Assembly: GCA_011526565.1 (NCBI GenBank)
Contig: WYBL01000026.1
Coordinates: 286,284 to 350,283, forward strand
Length of the DNA: 64,000 nucleotides
From: Acidobacteriota bacterium
GTDB taxonomy: Bacteria > Acidobacteriota > Vicinamibacteria > Fen-336
Direction: 5' to 3'
The notes below the pieces were generated by a model that saw only the letters and a program-made list of their open reading frames with translations, was not told the origin of the DNA and did not search any database. Position 1 is the stretch's first letter. Each line of letters opens with the position of its first letter. Made by a program: the position numbers and the translations under genes. Of the stretch, positions 43,031-53,214 are shown one piece after another.

Positions 43031-45766
43031 GTGCAAGCCCCCCCGTCGCCCGCCGAACCGGTACCGGACGTCTCGGTCGTCGTCGTCGGCTACCGGTCCG
43101 AAGGCCATATCGGGGCCTGCCTGCTCTCGCTGCCGGCTGCGGCCGACGGGCTGTGCATCGAGGTGATCGTCGTCGACAACTCGCCGGACGACCAGACGGC
43201 GTGCGCCGTTCGCAAGGCGTTTCCCTCCGCGCGGCTCCTGACCGGCGGGGGCAACCTCGGGTTCGCCCGGGGGGCCAACCTGGGGTTCGGGCGTGCCCGC
43301 GCACGGTTCGTGCTCTTCGTCAATCCCGACGCCCGGCTTCACCCTGGAAGTCTGCGGGCTCTCCTGTCCGTGCTCACCGTTGAGCCGCGAGCCGCCGCGG
43401 CGGGGCCGAGTCTGCTCTGGCCCGACGGGCGACCTGCGGTCTCCGCGCGGCCCGGCCACTCGCTGAGAGCGATCCTGTTCGAGTCGCTCCTCCTGGATCG
43501 GCTGTTCCCGTCGAGCCGCTGGGTCGTTCGGGCGCCGCACAGCCGGCACGCGGTCGCCGTCCCCTGCCTGTCCGGTGCGTGCATGCTGGTCGCCCGCGAG
43601 GCGTTCGAGTCGCTTGGCAGGTTCGACGAGCGGTTCTTCCTCTACGGGGAGGACGTCGACTTCTGCCGGCGAGCGCTCGCGGCGGGCCGGAGCCTGTGGC
43701 TCGTCCCCGGTGCGCGCGCCGTGCACGACGTGGCAGCCAGTTCCCGGCTCGACCCGGAGCGCTTCCAGGTCGACCTTCACCGGGCAAAATGGCAGTTGAT
43801 CGCCAAGCACGAGCGCGGCTGGCGTCGTGCCCTGGCGGCGACGGGCCTGGTCGGCGGCCTGGGGCTGCGGGTTGCGCTGCGATCCCTCGCGCCGCAGACC
43901 GAACAGGCAGCCTTGGCGCGGCACGAGTGGTCGGCATTGCGGGCCGTCACCGCCGAGGCACGGGCGGAGTGGGAGGCGGCCGCGGCGGAGTGGCAGGCGA
44001 GGATGGGCCTGGCCCTTCGGCGCCACGGGCTCCGCCTGCTTCCGCCCCACTCCCGTCGCCGCCGGTGGGGCCGGCGACTGGCCGCGAGCGTCCCCGGGCC
44101 CTGGCGCGCCCGCGCCCGTGCCGGAGCGCCCCCCGAGAACGGGCTGTCCACCGATGCCGCCTACAGGGCCTGGCTGCGGGCGCGGGTGCGAGTCGAGGCG
44201 GGCGCCGGGGCCGCCCCCCACGTGGTCTGCGTCGTGCCCGCCTCCGAGAGCCAGGCCGACACGCGGCCACTCCTGGACAGTCTCCACGCACAGCAGCGCG
44301 CGACCTGGGAGTTGCGACTCGCCTCCCGGCACGGACCGGCCTCGCCAGTCGCTCGCGAAGGTGATGCGGACGCCGTGGCGGTCGTCGAGCCGTCGGCGCG
44401 ACTGGCGCCGAACGCACTGGCGCGACTCGCCGCAGTCCTCCGCGAAGAGCCCGGTGTCGACGTCGCGTTCGCCGACGCCGACTTCATGGACAGCGCCGGC
44501 CGCCGCGGTTCCCCGTGGTTCAAGCCGGACTGGTCACCCGAGATGTTGCTCAGCGTCGACCTGCTGGCGGGAACCGTCGTCGTCCGGCCGGAACTGTGGC
44601 CACGCCTGAATCGGCTGAACGGCGGCGACGCGGAGCCACGCCATGCCTTCTCCCTCCGCGTGTCGGAAACGGCGCGCGAGGGGCGGCGAGTGCCCGAGGT
44701 GCTCACTCATCTCGCCGCGCCGCCGTCGGCGCCAGCGCGTCCGGAAGAACGGGACCGCCTGCAGAGGGCGATCGGCCAGCACCTCGTGCGACGCGGGCAC
44801 CGCCAGGTCGACGTCGAGTGGACCGCCGCGGGCTGGCCTGTGCCTCGCTGGCAGCCCGCCGCCGAGCCTCTGGTTTCGGTGGTGATCCCGTCCCGCGACA
44901 ACGCCGACCTGCTCGCCGAGTGCCTCGGCGGGCTTTACGGCGGGACGTCGTACCGGCGGCTCGAGGTCGTGGTGGTCGACGATGGCAGCCGCGAACCGGC
45001 CACCCGGTCGCTGTACGACCGCTACCTCGGCCAGCCGTCGTTCCGCGTCGTCCCCGGGGGCAAGCCCTTCAACTTCGGGGCCGCATGCAACAGTGGCGCC
45101 CGTCTGGCGCGCGGCGATGCGCTGCTCTTCCTCAACAACGACACCCGGATCATCGATCCCTCGTGGCTCGAGCGAATGGTGCGGTGGCTCGACGTCCCTG
45201 GCGTCGGCGCAATTGGCGCCCGTCTCCTCTACCCCGACGGTCGGCTTCAGCACGCGGGCGTGGTGGTCGGCATGGCGGGCCTCGCCAGTCATCTGTTCCA
45301 GAGTGCACCGGAGGGGTCACATTCACTCTTCGGGTCTGACGACTGGGTTCGCAACGTCAGCGCGGTCACCGCGGCGTGCCTGCTCACGCCGCGCGACCTC
45401 TTCTTCGCCCTGGGCGGGTTCGACGAGGGGTATCAGCTCGCCTACGGGGATGTCGAGTACTGCCTCCGGTTGCGAGCCGCGGGGCGTCGCATCGTCTACA
45501 CGCCGGACGCCCGCCTCGTCCACCTCGAGAGCCAGACCCACGCTCGCCGCGTGCATCGAGCCGACTTCGTCAGGATGGCTGACGACCTGCAGAGGTATGG
45601 CCGCATCGAGGCTGCAGACCCGTACTACCATCCCTCGCTCTCCGCAGCGTCGACCTGGCCGTCGCTGTCGCTCGGTAGAGAAGACCAGCCACGAGCCCTG
45701 CAGGCGCGCCTGCTGCGCGGTCTCCCGAACCGTGAACTCCTGCAGATGCCCGACGACCTGCGCTAG
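43031..45766 (+). CDS. Three-module GT2 glycosyltransferase with degenerate middle module
   Basis: A 911-residue protein starting with GTG. Module 1 (about 12-260) is a complete GT2 domain with 'VSVVVVGYRSEGHIGACLLS', 'VIVVDNSPDDQ', 'LFVNPDARLHPGSL' and 'GRFDERFFLYGEDVDFCRRA'. The middle module (about 376-590) retains only 'VDVAFADADFMDSAGRRG' and 'PWFKPDWSPEMLLSVD' and lacks the usual nucleotide-sugar DDxS and DxD residues. Module 3 (about 613-890) is complete: 'PLVSVVIPSRDNADLLAECL', 'LEVVVVDDGS', 'LLFLNNDTRIIDPSWLERM', 'NVSAVTAACLLTPRDLFFAL' and 'GYQLAYGDVEYCLRLRAAG'. Such proteins add two or more sugars in O-antigen or capsule assembly. It diverges from the propeller/GT4 gene by 80 bases. 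Confidence 0.9.
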   Translation: MQAPPSPAEPVPDVSVVVVGYRSEGHIGACLLSLPAAADGLCIEVIVVDNSPDDQTACAVRKAFPSARLLTGGGNLGFARGANLGFGRARARFVLFVNPDARLHPGSLRALLSVLTVEPRAAAAGPSLLWPDGRPAVSARPGHSLRAILFESLLLDRLFPSSRWVVRAPHSRHAVAVPCLSGACMLVAREAFESLGRFDERFFLYGEDVDFCRRALAAGRSLWLVPGARAVHDVAASSRLDPERFQVDLHRAKWQLIAKHERGWRRALAATGLVGGLGLRVALRSLAPQTEQAALARHEWSALRAVTAEARAEWEAAAAEWQARMGLALRRHGLRLLPPHSRRRRWGRRLAASVPGPWRARARAGAPPENGLSTDAAYRAWLRARVRVEAGAGAAPHVVCVVPASESQADTRPLLDSLHAQQRATWELRLASRHGPASPVAREGDADAVAVVEPSARLAPNALARLAAVLREEPGVDVAFADADFMDSAGRRGSPWFKPDWSPEMLLSVDLLAGTVVVRPELWPRLNRLNGGDAEPRHAFSLRVSETAREGRRVPEVLTHLAAPPSAPARPEERDRLQRAIGQHLVRRGHRQVDVEWTAAGWPVPRWQPAAEPLVSVVIPSRDNADLLAECLGGLYGGTSYRRLEVVVVDDGSREPATRSLYDRYLGQPSFRVVPGGKPFNFGAACNSGARLARGDALLFLNNDTRIIDPSWLERMVRWLDVPGVGAIGARLLYPDGRLQHAGVVVGMAGLASHLFQSAPEGSHSLFGSDDWVRNVSAVTAACLLTPRDLFFALGGFDEGYQLAYGDVEYCLRLRAAGRRIVYTPDARLVHLESQTHARRVHRADFVRMADDLQRYGRIEAADPYYHPSLSAASTWPSLSLGREDQPRALQARLLRGLPNRELLQMPDDLR

Positions 45767-45779
45767 CGGAGCTTCGAGC

Positions 45780-46961
45780 CTACCCGCCCGAGTCCGCCGC
45801 TTCCGCCTCCGCGCCCGGGGGGCGGTCGGAGTCGAGGTCGTCGAGGTAGCCCTCGGGCAGCGCGACCTTCTGGGTGCCGGCCGTCTTGCCGCGCGGGACT
45901 CGCATCGACTCGGGCGGGAACGGCAGCGAGCGGTCGACGCCCTGCAGCGCCGCCTCCATCTCCTCGAGCGTCTTCACGTGCATCAGCCGCTCGCGCAGCG
46001 GGGCGCTGTTGGGGAAGCCCTTCGTGTACCAGGACGAGTGCTTGCGGAACGCGCGCATCGCGGGCTCGGCGCCCATCCACGAGGCCAGCAGCCGGGCGTG
46101 GAGCAGCATGGTGTCGAGCACGCCCCCGTAGTCGGGCGGGTCCTGCGGCTCGCGGCCGGCGAACACGTCGGCGAGGTCGCGGAACAGCCACGGCCGGCCC
46201 AGGCAGCCGCGGCCGACGACGACGCCGTCGCAGCCGGTCGCGCGCATCATCCGCAGCGCGTCCTCCGCCTCCCAGATGTCGCCGTTGCCCAGCACCGGGA
46301 TGCGGGTGACCGCCTGCTTGAGCCGCGCGATCTCGTCCCAGCGCGCCTCGCCGTCGTAGAGCTGGGCCGCGGTACGCGCGTGCAGCGCGACGGCGACGCA
46401 GCCCTCCTCCTGGGCGATGCGGCCGGCCTCGAGGTGGGTGTGGTAGCGCTCGTCGATGCCGATCCGGAACTTGATCGTGACCGGCACCGGGCCCGCGGCC
46501 TGTACCGCCGCGCGCACGATGTTGCGCAGCAGGCGGGGCTTGAGCGGGATCGCGGCGCCGCCGCCTTTCGACGTCACCTTGCGGACGGGGCAGCCGAAGT
46601 TCATGTCGAGGTGGTCGATCCGACCTTCTCCGACGAGGAACCGCACCGCCTCGCCGACGTAGTGGGGGTCGGTGCCGTAGAGCTGCAGCGAGCGGGTCGT
46701 CTCCGCGGGGTCGAAGGAGGCGAGCAGGAGCGTCTTGCGGTTGCCCTCGACGAGCGCCCGGGCGGTGATCATCTCGCTCACGTAGAGCCCGGCGCCGTAG
46801 TGGCGGCACAGCGTGCGGAACGGCGGGTTGGTGACGCCCGCCATCGGCGCCAGCACGACCGGCGGCCACACGGAGAAGGGACCGATCGCGACCGGGCGGA
46901 ACTCGCCCTGCCGCGCCGGCGGCACGTCGCGGTTCAGCGGGCTGCGGTAGATCGCCTTCAC
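45780..46961 (-). CDS. tRNA-dihydrouridine synthase (Dus family)
   Basis: A 393-residue FMN enzyme that reduces uridine in the tRNA D-loop. 'VVLAPMAGVTNPPFRTLCRH' is the family start, the active-site Cys is C124 in 'HLDMNFGCPVRKVTSKGGGA', 'PVTIKFRIGID' and 'HARTAAQLYDGEARWDEIAR' follow, and 'IPVLGNGDIWEAEDALRMM' with 'GCDGVVVGRGCLGRPWLF' binds phosphate of FMN. The C-terminal helical part ('AFRKHSSWYTKGFPNSAPLR') is DusB-like. The last 60 residues are an acidic extension. It is 7 bases after MnmA, consistent with a tRNA-modification operon. Confidence 0.93.
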   Translation of the reverse strand: MKAIYRSPLNRDVPPARQGEFRPVAIGPFSVWPPVVLAPMAGVTNPPFRTLCRHYGAGLYVSEMITARALVEGNRKTLLLASFDPAETTRSLQLYGTDPHYVGEAVRFLVGEGRIDHLDMNFGCPVRKVTSKGGGAAIPLKPRLLRNIVRAAVQAAGPVPVTIKFRIGIDERYHTHLEAGRIAQEEGCVAVALHARTAAQLYDGEARWDEIARLKQAVTRIPVLGNGDIWEAEDALRMMRATGCDGVVVGRGCLGRPWLFRDLADVFAGREPQDPPDYGGVLDTMLLHARLLASWMGAEPAMRAFRKHSSWYTKGFPNSAPLRERLMHVKTLEEMEAALQGVDRSLPFPPESMRVPRGKTAGTQKVALPEGYLDDLDSDRPPGAEAEAADSGG

Positions 46962-46968
46962 GCCCGGT

Positions 46969-48036
46969 TCACTCGATGAAGCCGCCGCCGAGGCAGACGT
47001 CGCCGTCGTAGAACACCGCGGCCTGGCCCGGCGCGATCGCGCGCACCGGCGCGTCGAAGCGGACCTCGGCGCGGCCGCCCGGCATCGCGGCGATCGTCGC
47101 GAGCGCTTCGGGGTGGCGGTGGCGGATGCGCACCGCTGCGCGGATCGGGGCGGCGGGCTCGGGGATCGAGAGCCAGTTGACCTCGCGAGCGAAGAGGTGG
47201 TCCCCGAGCAGCTCCTGCTCGTCGCCGACGACGACGGTGGCGGTCTCGGAGACCACGCGCAGCACGTAGCGCGGCTTCTGGGTCGTCAGGCCCAGGCCCT
47301 TGCGCTGGCCGACCGTGAAGTGGTGCACGCCTGCGTGAGTCCCGAGTTCGTGTCCCTCGGCGTCGACGATAGGCCCCGGCCGCGCCGCCGCCGGGTCCTG
47401 CCTCTCGACGAAGCCGGCAGTGTCGCCGTCGGGCACGAAGCAGATCTCCATGCTCTCGGGCTTGTCGGCGACGGGCAGGCCAAGGGCGGCGGCACGGCGG
47501 CGGACCTCGGGCTTGTCGAGGTCGCCCACCGGAAACAGCGCCGCCGCGAGCTGCTCCTGGGTCAGGCCGAAGAGGAAGTACGACTGGTCCTTGTTCGGGT
47601 CGCGGCCCTTCAGCAGGCGCCAGCGTCCCGTCGCCGGGTCCTGCTCGCGGCGAGCGTAGTGGCCGGTGGCGACCTGGGCGATGCCCAGAGCGCGGGTCCG
47701 CTCGACCAGGCTCGCGAACTTGACCTCGGTGTTGCAGCGCGCGCACGGCAGCGGCGTACGGCCCGCCTTGTAGTCCGCGACGAACGGCGCGATCACGCCG
47801 TCGTGGAACGAGCGCTCCAGCGAGACGACGTAGTGGGGGATGCCGAGCCGGGCCGCGACCACCTTCGCGTCGTGCAGGTCGTCGAGCGCGCAGCAGCGGC
47901 CGAACGAGGGCCCGTGGCCCGCGGTCTGGTCGTGGAGCTGCATCGAGATGCCGACCACGTCGTGGCCCTGCTCCTTGAGGAGCGCGGCGGCCACGGAGGA
48001 GTCGACGCCCCCGGACATCGCGACGACGACGCGCAT
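46969..48036 (-). CDS. mnmA: tRNA-specific 2-thiouridylase MnmA
   Basis: A 355-residue enzyme that thiolates U34 of tRNAs for Lys, Glu and Gln. I start it at ATG 48036, where the family sequence '[20 protein letters not shown]' begins; SGGVDSS is the ATP-pyrophosphatase loop. The catalytic Cys lies in '[13 protein letters not shown]' (C98 and C101), and the second active-site Cys in '[12 protein letters not shown]'. '[10 protein letters not shown]' and '[20 protein letters not shown]' bind tRNA and ATP. The extra Cys at 98 (PCxxC) marks the subgroup with three conserved cysteines, discussed as possible iron-sulfur ligands. It lies between a small coiled-coil gene and dus. Confidence 0.96.
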   Translation of the reverse strand: MRVVVAMSGGVDSSVAAALLKEQGHDVVGISMQLHDQTAGHGPSFGRCCALDDLHDAKVVAARLGIPHYVVSLERSFHDGVIAPFVADYKAGRTPLPCARCNTEVKFASLVERTRALGIAQVATGHYARREQDPATGRWRLLKGRDPNKDQSYFLFGLTQEQLAAALFPVGDLDKPEVRRRAAALGLPVADKPESMEICFVPDGDTAGFVERQDPAAARPGPIVDAEGHELGTHAGVHHFTVGQRKGLGLTTQKPRYVLRVVSETATVVVGDEQELLGDHLFAREVNWLSIPEPAAPIRAAVRIRHRHPEALATIAAMPGGRAEVRFDAPVRAIAPGQAAVFYDGDVCLGGGFIE

Positions 48037-48044
48037 CGCGCGCC

Positions 48045-48344
48045 TCAGCCGGAGCGGCGGACTTCGTCGATCTTGCGATCGCGCTCGCCCGTGATCCGCT
48101 CGCGGTCGCGGCGGTACTCCTCCTCGACCGCTTCCTGCTCGCCGTAGTCGCGGGCCCGGGAGAGCTTCTGGTTCTTCATGATCTCGGCTTCGGCGAGCTT
48201 CGCCTCGTAGACCTTGCGCAGCTCCCCGATGCGGGCCCGCTGCTCGTCGGTGAGCGGGCGCTCCTCGACCCCGGCCTCGCGGTCCTTGCTGCGCAGGCGC
48301 TCCATGGCCAGCTCGTACGCGCTCTTGGGGGCTTCGTCGCTCAT
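48045..48344 (-). CDS. Small charged coiled-coil protein of unknown function
   Basis: A 99-residue protein from ATG 48344, 8 bases before mnmA. Nearly the whole length is helical and charged: '[20 protein letters not shown]', '[20 protein letters not shown]', '[15 protein letters not shown]'. It has no Cys, no signal peptide and no membrane segment. Similar small proteins occur upstream of mnmA in Acidobacteriota-like genomes, but no function is known to me. Co-expression with mnmA and dus is likely from spacing. Confidence 0.8.
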   Translation of the reverse strand: MSDEAPKSAYELAMERLRSKDREAGVEERPLTDEQRARIGELRKVYEAKLAEAEIMKNQKLSRARDYGEQEAVEEEYRRDRERITGERDRKIDEVRRSG

Positions 48345-48440
48345 CGCTTCCAGTTTGCCGAAGCGCCCGCGGCTCGGGCAAGTCGAAGACTGACTTCTTT
48401 TCACGCAACCTCCCCGGCGGGCCGTCGTCACACTCCACAA

Positions 48441-50714
48441 ATGCACGCCAAGCCCCTCGCATTCAAGAAGTTGGGCGCCGCGCTCTGCCTGGCGCTCGGG
48501 CCCGCTGCCGGCGTGGAAGCGAACTCGGCCGCGCTCGAGGCCACCCGCGGCTCGCGGCTTCAGATCCGCCGCGCGGCCGGGCCGATCGAGATCGACGGAA
48601 AGCTCGACGACGCCGGCTGGCAGGGCGCGCTGCGGGTCGACGACTGGTTCGAGACCAACCCGGGCGACAACGTGAAGCCGGGAGTCGAAAACGTCGCCTG
48701 GCTCGCCTACGACGACAAGTTCTTCTACGCGGGCTTCGACTTCCACGATCCGGAGCCGGGCGCGATCCGCGCGCCGCTCGGTGACCGCGACAACGTGCCC
48801 TCGTCGACCGACTACGCGGGCGTCATCCTCGACACCCGCAACGACGGCCACTCCGCGATGATGTTCCTGGCCAACGCCCGCGGCATCCAGTACGACGCGA
48901 TCACCGACGACGCGGGCAACGGCGAGGACAGCGCGCCCGACTTCTTCTGGGACGCCCGCGGTCGCATCACGGATCGAGGCTGGACGCTGGAGATCCGCAT
49001 CCCGTTCTCGTCGCTGCGCTACGCAAAGGCCGACCCGCAGACCTGGGGCGTGCTGCTGTACCGCAACCGGCCCCGCGAGTACCGCTACCAGATGTTCAGC
49101 ACGAAGCTGCCGCGCGGTTCGAACTGCTTCATCTGCCGGGCCAACTGGCTGGAGGGTCTCGAGTCCCTGCCTCGGTCCGGCGGGCTGGTGCTGGCGCCCT
49201 ACGCCACGGGCGTGCGCAGGTCGCTCGCCGAAGGCGGGCTGGGGCGGCCGCTGGTCGGCCAGGGCGCGGAGGGCGAGGTCGGTCTCGACGTGAAGTGGGT
49301 GCCGTCGGCGAACTTCGCCTTCGACGCCACGGTCAACCCCGACTTCTCGCAGATCGAGGCGGACGTCGCGCAGATCGCGACCAACGAGCGCTTCGCGCTG
49401 TTCTTCCCCGAGAAGCGGCCGTTCTTCCTGGAGGGCACCGAGCTGTTCCAGACGCCGCTCCAGGCCTTCTACACGCGGTCGATCACCGCACCGCGCTTCG
49501 GCGTGCGCGGCACCGGCAAGCTGGGGAGTGCCGCGTTCAGCGCCGTGTTCGCCGAAGACGAAGGCGGCGGCTCGGTGATCCTGCCGGGCCCGGTGGTGTC
49601 GGACCTGGCGGCGCAGGATTTCAAGTCGTGGGTGGCGGCGACCCGCGTCAAGCGGGACATCGGCCGCTCCCACGTCGCCGTCCTGGCGACGCTGCGCGAG
49701 GTCGAAGGCGGCGGCCACAACCGCGTGATCGGGCCCGACTTCCAATGGCGGCCGAACCAGAAAGACATCGTAGGCGGCCAGTTCCTGTACTCGGACTCGC
49801 GGACGCCGAACCGGCCCGACCTGGCCGCGGAGTGGGACGGCCGCGCGCTCGCCGGGCACGCGGCGCAGCTCTGGTACCAGCACTCCAGCTCGACCTGGGA
49901 CTGGTACGGGCAACTGACGGACGCGAGCCCCGAGTTCCGCGCCGACAACGGCTTCATCTCACAGGTCGGGCACCGACAGACCTTCGGCGAAGTGGGCCGC
50001 ACCTTCCGGCCCGAGACGGGCTTCGTGCGCCGGCTCCGGACCTTCACGTTCGCCGACCGCGTGACCGATCGCGACGGCGAACTGGTCCAGCGACACGCCT
50101 CGGCCGGCTTCGGCTTCGACGGCCGCTTCGCCTCGTTCGTGCGGCTGCGCTACGCCTTCGACCGTACCCGCGCCGGGCGCGAGCTGTTCGACCGCAACCA
50201 GTTCATCTACTCGCTCCAGGTCAGCCCGTCGCGCACCGTGACCCAGGTCAACGTCGACGGCTTCGTCGGCGGCGAGATCGACTTCGCCAACGAGAGGGCG
50301 GGCACGGGCGGCAACGTGAATCTCTCCGCCTCGATCCGGCCCACCGCGCACCTCGAGCTGGCGCTCACCGAGCGCCGCCGCTGGCTCGACGTCGACGACC
50401 CCGTGCGGGGCAGCGGGCGCCTGTTCACGGCCCGGGTCGACCGCCTGCGCGCGACCTACACTTTCACTTCGCGGATGTTCCTGCGACTGATCGGGCAGTA
50501 CGTCGAGACCCGCAACGACCCGGCGCTGTGGACCTTCGACGTGCCCCGCAAGTCAGGCGGCTTCCAGGCCTCGGGCCTGTTCGCCTACAAGCTCAACTGG
50601 CAGACGGTGCTGTTCGTGGGCTTCGGCGACAACCGCGCCCTCGACGAGCAGGAGAAGCTGCAGCGCGCCGATCGCCAGTTCTTCGTCAAGCTCAGCTACG
50701 CCTTCCAGCGCTGA
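48441..50714 (+). CDS. DUF5916 outer-membrane protein with CBM9-like domain
   Basis: A 757-residue exported protein with a signal peptide (residues 1-28). Residues 40-230 are a carbohydrate-binding family 9-like beta sandwich ('[20 protein letters not shown]', '[20 protein letters not shown]', '[15 protein letters not shown]'). The rest is a DUF5916 beta-barrel: '[20 protein letters not shown]', '[20 protein letters not shown]', '[20 protein letters not shown]' and a C-terminal '[11 protein letters not shown]' aromatic end. Such proteins are abundant in Acidobacteriota, Gemmatimonadota and Bacteroidota and are presumed outer-membrane. Substrate unknown. It diverges from the MnmA operon (96 bases) and converges with the acylase gene. 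Confidence 0.9.
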   Translation: MHAKPLAFKKLGAALCLALGPAAGVEANSAALEATRGSRLQIRRAAGPIEIDGKLDDAGWQGALRVDDWFETNPGDNVKPGVENVAWLAYDDKFFYAGFDFHDPEPGAIRAPLGDRDNVPSSTDYAGVILDTRNDGHSAMMFLANARGIQYDAITDDAGNGEDSAPDFFWDARGRITDRGWTLEIRIPFSSLRYAKADPQTWGVLLYRNRPREYRYQMFSTKLPRGSNCFICRANWLEGLESLPRSGGLVLAPYATGVRRSLAEGGLGRPLVGQGAEGEVGLDVKWVPSANFAFDATVNPDFSQIEADVAQIATNERFALFFPEKRPFFLEGTELFQTPLQAFYTRSITAPRFGVRGTGKLGSAAFSAVFAEDEGGGSVILPGPVVSDLAAQDFKSWVAATRVKRDIGRSHVAVLATLREVEGGGHNRVIGPDFQWRPNQKDIVGGQFLYSDSRTPNRPDLAAEWDGRALAGHAAQLWYQHSSSTWDWYGQLTDASPEFRADNGFISQVGHRQTFGEVGRTFRPETGFVRRLRTFTFADRVTDRDGELVQRHASAGFGFDGRFASFVRLRYAFDRTRAGRELFDRNQFIYSLQVSPSRTVTQVNVDGFVGGEIDFANERAGTGGNVNLSASIRPTAHLELALTERRRWLDVDDPVRGSGRLFTARVDRLRATYTFTSRMFLRLIGQYVETRNDPALWTFDVPRKSGGFQASGLFAYKLNWQTVLFVGFGDNRALDEQEKLQRADRQFFVKLSYAFQR

Positions 50715-50727
50715 GGGCGCCGAGCCG

Positions 50728-53211
50728 TCAGCGGGCCGGGACGAGTCGCAGCACGTTCACCGTCGCGCCGGGGAGGAATGGCGTCGGGTCGCCGTCCGCC
50801 CACGCCGCGTGGTGGTCGGCGTAGTGCGCGGACAGCGGGTGGCCGCTCTGGCCGCCGGGCATGTGGAAGTAGCCATCGCGCTCGCGGCCGGGGGAGACCG
50901 CGAGGCGCTGCGAGGCGCCGAAGGCGATGCCCTGCACGCGCGGCATGTTGTTGTCGCCCGGCAGCGCCCGCCGCGGCATGTCGACGAAACGGCCGAGCCA
51001 CGGCACCGCGCGGGCCAGGGGGTGCTGGATCAGCGACGTGTTGCGCACGCCCCAGGTCGCGGCCGCCAGCGGGCGCTCGCCTTTCGTGAGGTCGCTCAGC
51101 AGTTTGTCGAACGCGCCGAGCAGGAGCGCCTCCCAGCTCGCGTGCGGCGCGGGCAGCAGATGTGCCGGGCGCTCGCTCACGACCCGCCACAGCGCGCCTT
51201 CGCGCTGATCCAGCTCAAGGCCCGAGAAGTCGGCGCGCTTCGCGCGGATCGCCGCCGTGAGCGCTGCGTAGACCCGCTCTTCGACCTCGAGCCGGAAGCC
51301 GCGCACGAGGCGGTAGCCGACCGAGTCGATCGCGGCGCGGCCGCCCCAGTCCGCGAGCAGGCCGCGGGCCTGCGTGCGCAGCGGCTGGTCCTTCACCGCC
51401 TGCGGCGTCAGCAGGCCCGTCAGCAGGCCGTGCCAGCGCTGCAGGAACAGCGCGCGATCGTCGAGGTGGACCGTCAGCATGTCGCGCTCGGTGGCCTTGT
51501 CGATCGCCAGCAGGCCGTCGCGGATCTGGCGGGCGCGGGCGCCGAGGTCGTAGCCGCTGTCGCCGACCTTCGCCAGCTTCTCGCCCGACACCACGCGCGC
51601 GTTCGCCGTCCACAAGCGCCCCGAGGGCGGATCGACGACGCGCGGGTAGTCCGCGGCGTCCAGCCAGCCCTCGTAGCGGCGGCTGCCGTCGGCCAGCGAG
51701 ACCGGCAGGTGGCCGTCGAACCCGACGCGACGGGGAATGCGGCCGAGGATCGTCCAGCCGATGCGGCCGGTGCTGTCGGCGCACACGAAGTTCTGCGGCG
51801 GCACGCCGACCGTCGCCGCAACCGCGAGCGCCTGGTCGAGGTCGTCCGCCACCTCCAGCTCCGCGAAGCGCAAGTTGGCGGCCTCCGGGTGGTGGGCGAT
51901 CCAGAACAGCGCCCGCTCGCGGCCCGCGTGGTCCTTGTCGACGACCGGGCCCCAGATCGTCTCGCGCACGTCGACGACGCGGTCTTCGGCCCCCTTGACG
52001 CGCACGATCTCGCGGTGGACCTCGAAGCGGCGCGGCCCCTCCGGCGTCACGTACGCCTGCGGGTCGCCCGGGACGGGCTCGAGCTCGACCAGGTCGGACC
52101 AGTCGCCGTAGCTGTTGGTGAAGCCCCACGCCACGCGGCCGTTCGAGCCGACGACGACGCCGGGCACGCCGGCCAGCGTCACGCCGGAGATCGTGCGTGT
52201 CGCGCCCGCGGCGTCCTTCCACTCGAAGGCGGCGCGATACCAGGTGTTGGGCACCATCAGGCCGAGGTGCATGTCGTCGGCGACGATCGCGCGCCCGTCG
52301 CGCGTCGCGGTGCCGGCCACCGCCCAGTTGTTGCTGCCGGTCGTCGCGGCTTCCGGCCGTCGCAACCACGCTTCGGCGAGCGCGGGATCGAGGCCCGCCG
52401 CCACGGCCCGCGCGACGCGATCGGTCTCCGGCGAGTCGACTCGCGCGGCCTTCACGGGCGGCGCGCCGCGGAGGTCGAGGACCTCGGGCCCGGGCAGCGG
52501 TGGGGTGGCGAAAGCCTCGCCTTCGACCGGCGCGTCCCACTCCGTCCCGGGCGCGTCGAGAAAGGCGCCGAGCGCGGGCGGCAGCAGGTCGCGCACGAGG
52601 CCGCGCGCGTCGTCGGTTCGGGCGCGCTCGTCGTTCAACTGCAGGAACATCGAGTAGGTCACGAGCACCGTGTCCTCCGGCCGCCACGGCGCAGGCTCCT
52701 GCCGCAGCGCGAAGTACTCGGGCGGCCGCGCGCCGAGGTCGGCGAGGCCGGCGTTGACGCCCGCGGAGTAGGCCTCGACCACCGCGCGCTGCTCGGCCGT
52801 CGCCGCCTCGATCACGCGGCGGGCGCGGGTGCGGAAGCGGTGGAGGCGGGTCTCGACGTCCACCGTCGCGCCGCCGGGCCCGAGCAGCTCGGCCAGTTCG
52901 CCGGCCGCGCGGCGGCGGGCCAGATCCATCTGGAAGAAACGCTCCTGGGCGTGGACGTAGCCGGTGGCACGCGCCAGGTCGACGCGGTTCGCCGCGCGCA
53001 GGGTGGGCACCCCGAGCGCGTCACGCTCGACCGTGACCGGCGCGCCGAGGCCCGGAAGAACGTGTTCGCCCGCGAGCCGAGGCAGCGAGGCGCGCAGGCC
53101 GAGCCACCCGAGCAGCGGGCTGCCGACGGCGACGAGCAGGCCGAAGAGCGCGAGGCGCCGGGCGCGCGCGCGCTGCGTCGCGCGGACGGCGGGGGAGGGG
53201 CTGGTGGCCAC
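50728..53211 (-). CDS. Penicillin acylase-family Ntn-hydrolase
   Basis: An 827-residue protein starting with GTG at 53211, 3 bases after the E1 gene stop. An N-terminal membrane anchor or signal (about 18-45) precedes the alpha chain ('TVERDALGVPTLRAANRVDL', 'ATGYVHAQERFFQMDLARRR'). The self-processing site is 'AATTGSNNWAVAG', in which the Ser following Gly becomes the N-terminal nucleophile of the beta chain; 'DDMHLGLMVPNTWYRAAFEW' follows. It ends with 'LPGDNNMPRVQGIAFGASQR' and 'MPGGQSGHPLSAHYADH'. The family hydrolyses acylated amines, including acyl-homoserine lactones and beta-lactam side chains. The natural substrate cannot be told. Confidence 0.92.
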   Translation of the reverse strand: MATSPSPAVRATQRARARRLALFGLLVAVGSPLLGWLGLRASLPRLAGEHVLPGLGAPVTVERDALGVPTLRAANRVDLARATGYVHAQERFFQMDLARRRAAGELAELLGPGGATVDVETRLHRFRTRARRVIEAATAEQRAVVEAYSAGVNAGLADLGARPPEYFALRQEPAPWRPEDTVLVTYSMFLQLNDERARTDDARGLVRDLLPPALGAFLDAPGTEWDAPVEGEAFATPPLPGPEVLDLRGAPPVKAARVDSPETDRVARAVAAGLDPALAEAWLRRPEAATTGSNNWAVAGTATRDGRAIVADDMHLGLMVPNTWYRAAFEWKDAAGATRTISGVTLAGVPGVVVGSNGRVAWGFTNSYGDWSDLVELEPVPGDPQAYVTPEGPRRFEVHREIVRVKGAEDRVVDVRETIWGPVVDKDHAGRERALFWIAHHPEAANLRFAELEVADDLDQALAVAATVGVPPQNFVCADSTGRIGWTILGRIPRRVGFDGHLPVSLADGSRRYEGWLDAADYPRVVDPPSGRLWTANARVVSGEKLAKVGDSGYDLGARARQIRDGLLAIDKATERDMLTVHLDDRALFLQRWHGLLTGLLTPQAVKDQPLRTQARGLLADWGGRAAIDSVGYRLVRGFRLEVEERVYAALTAAIRAKRADFSGLELDQREGALWRVVSERPAHLLPAPHASWEALLLGAFDKLLSDLTKGERPLAAATWGVRNTSLIQHPLARAVPWLGRFVDMPRRALPGDNNMPRVQGIAFGASQRLAVSPGRERDGYFHMPGGQSGHPLSAHYADHHAAWADGDPTPFLPGATVNVLRLVPAR

Positions 53212-53214
53212 GGG

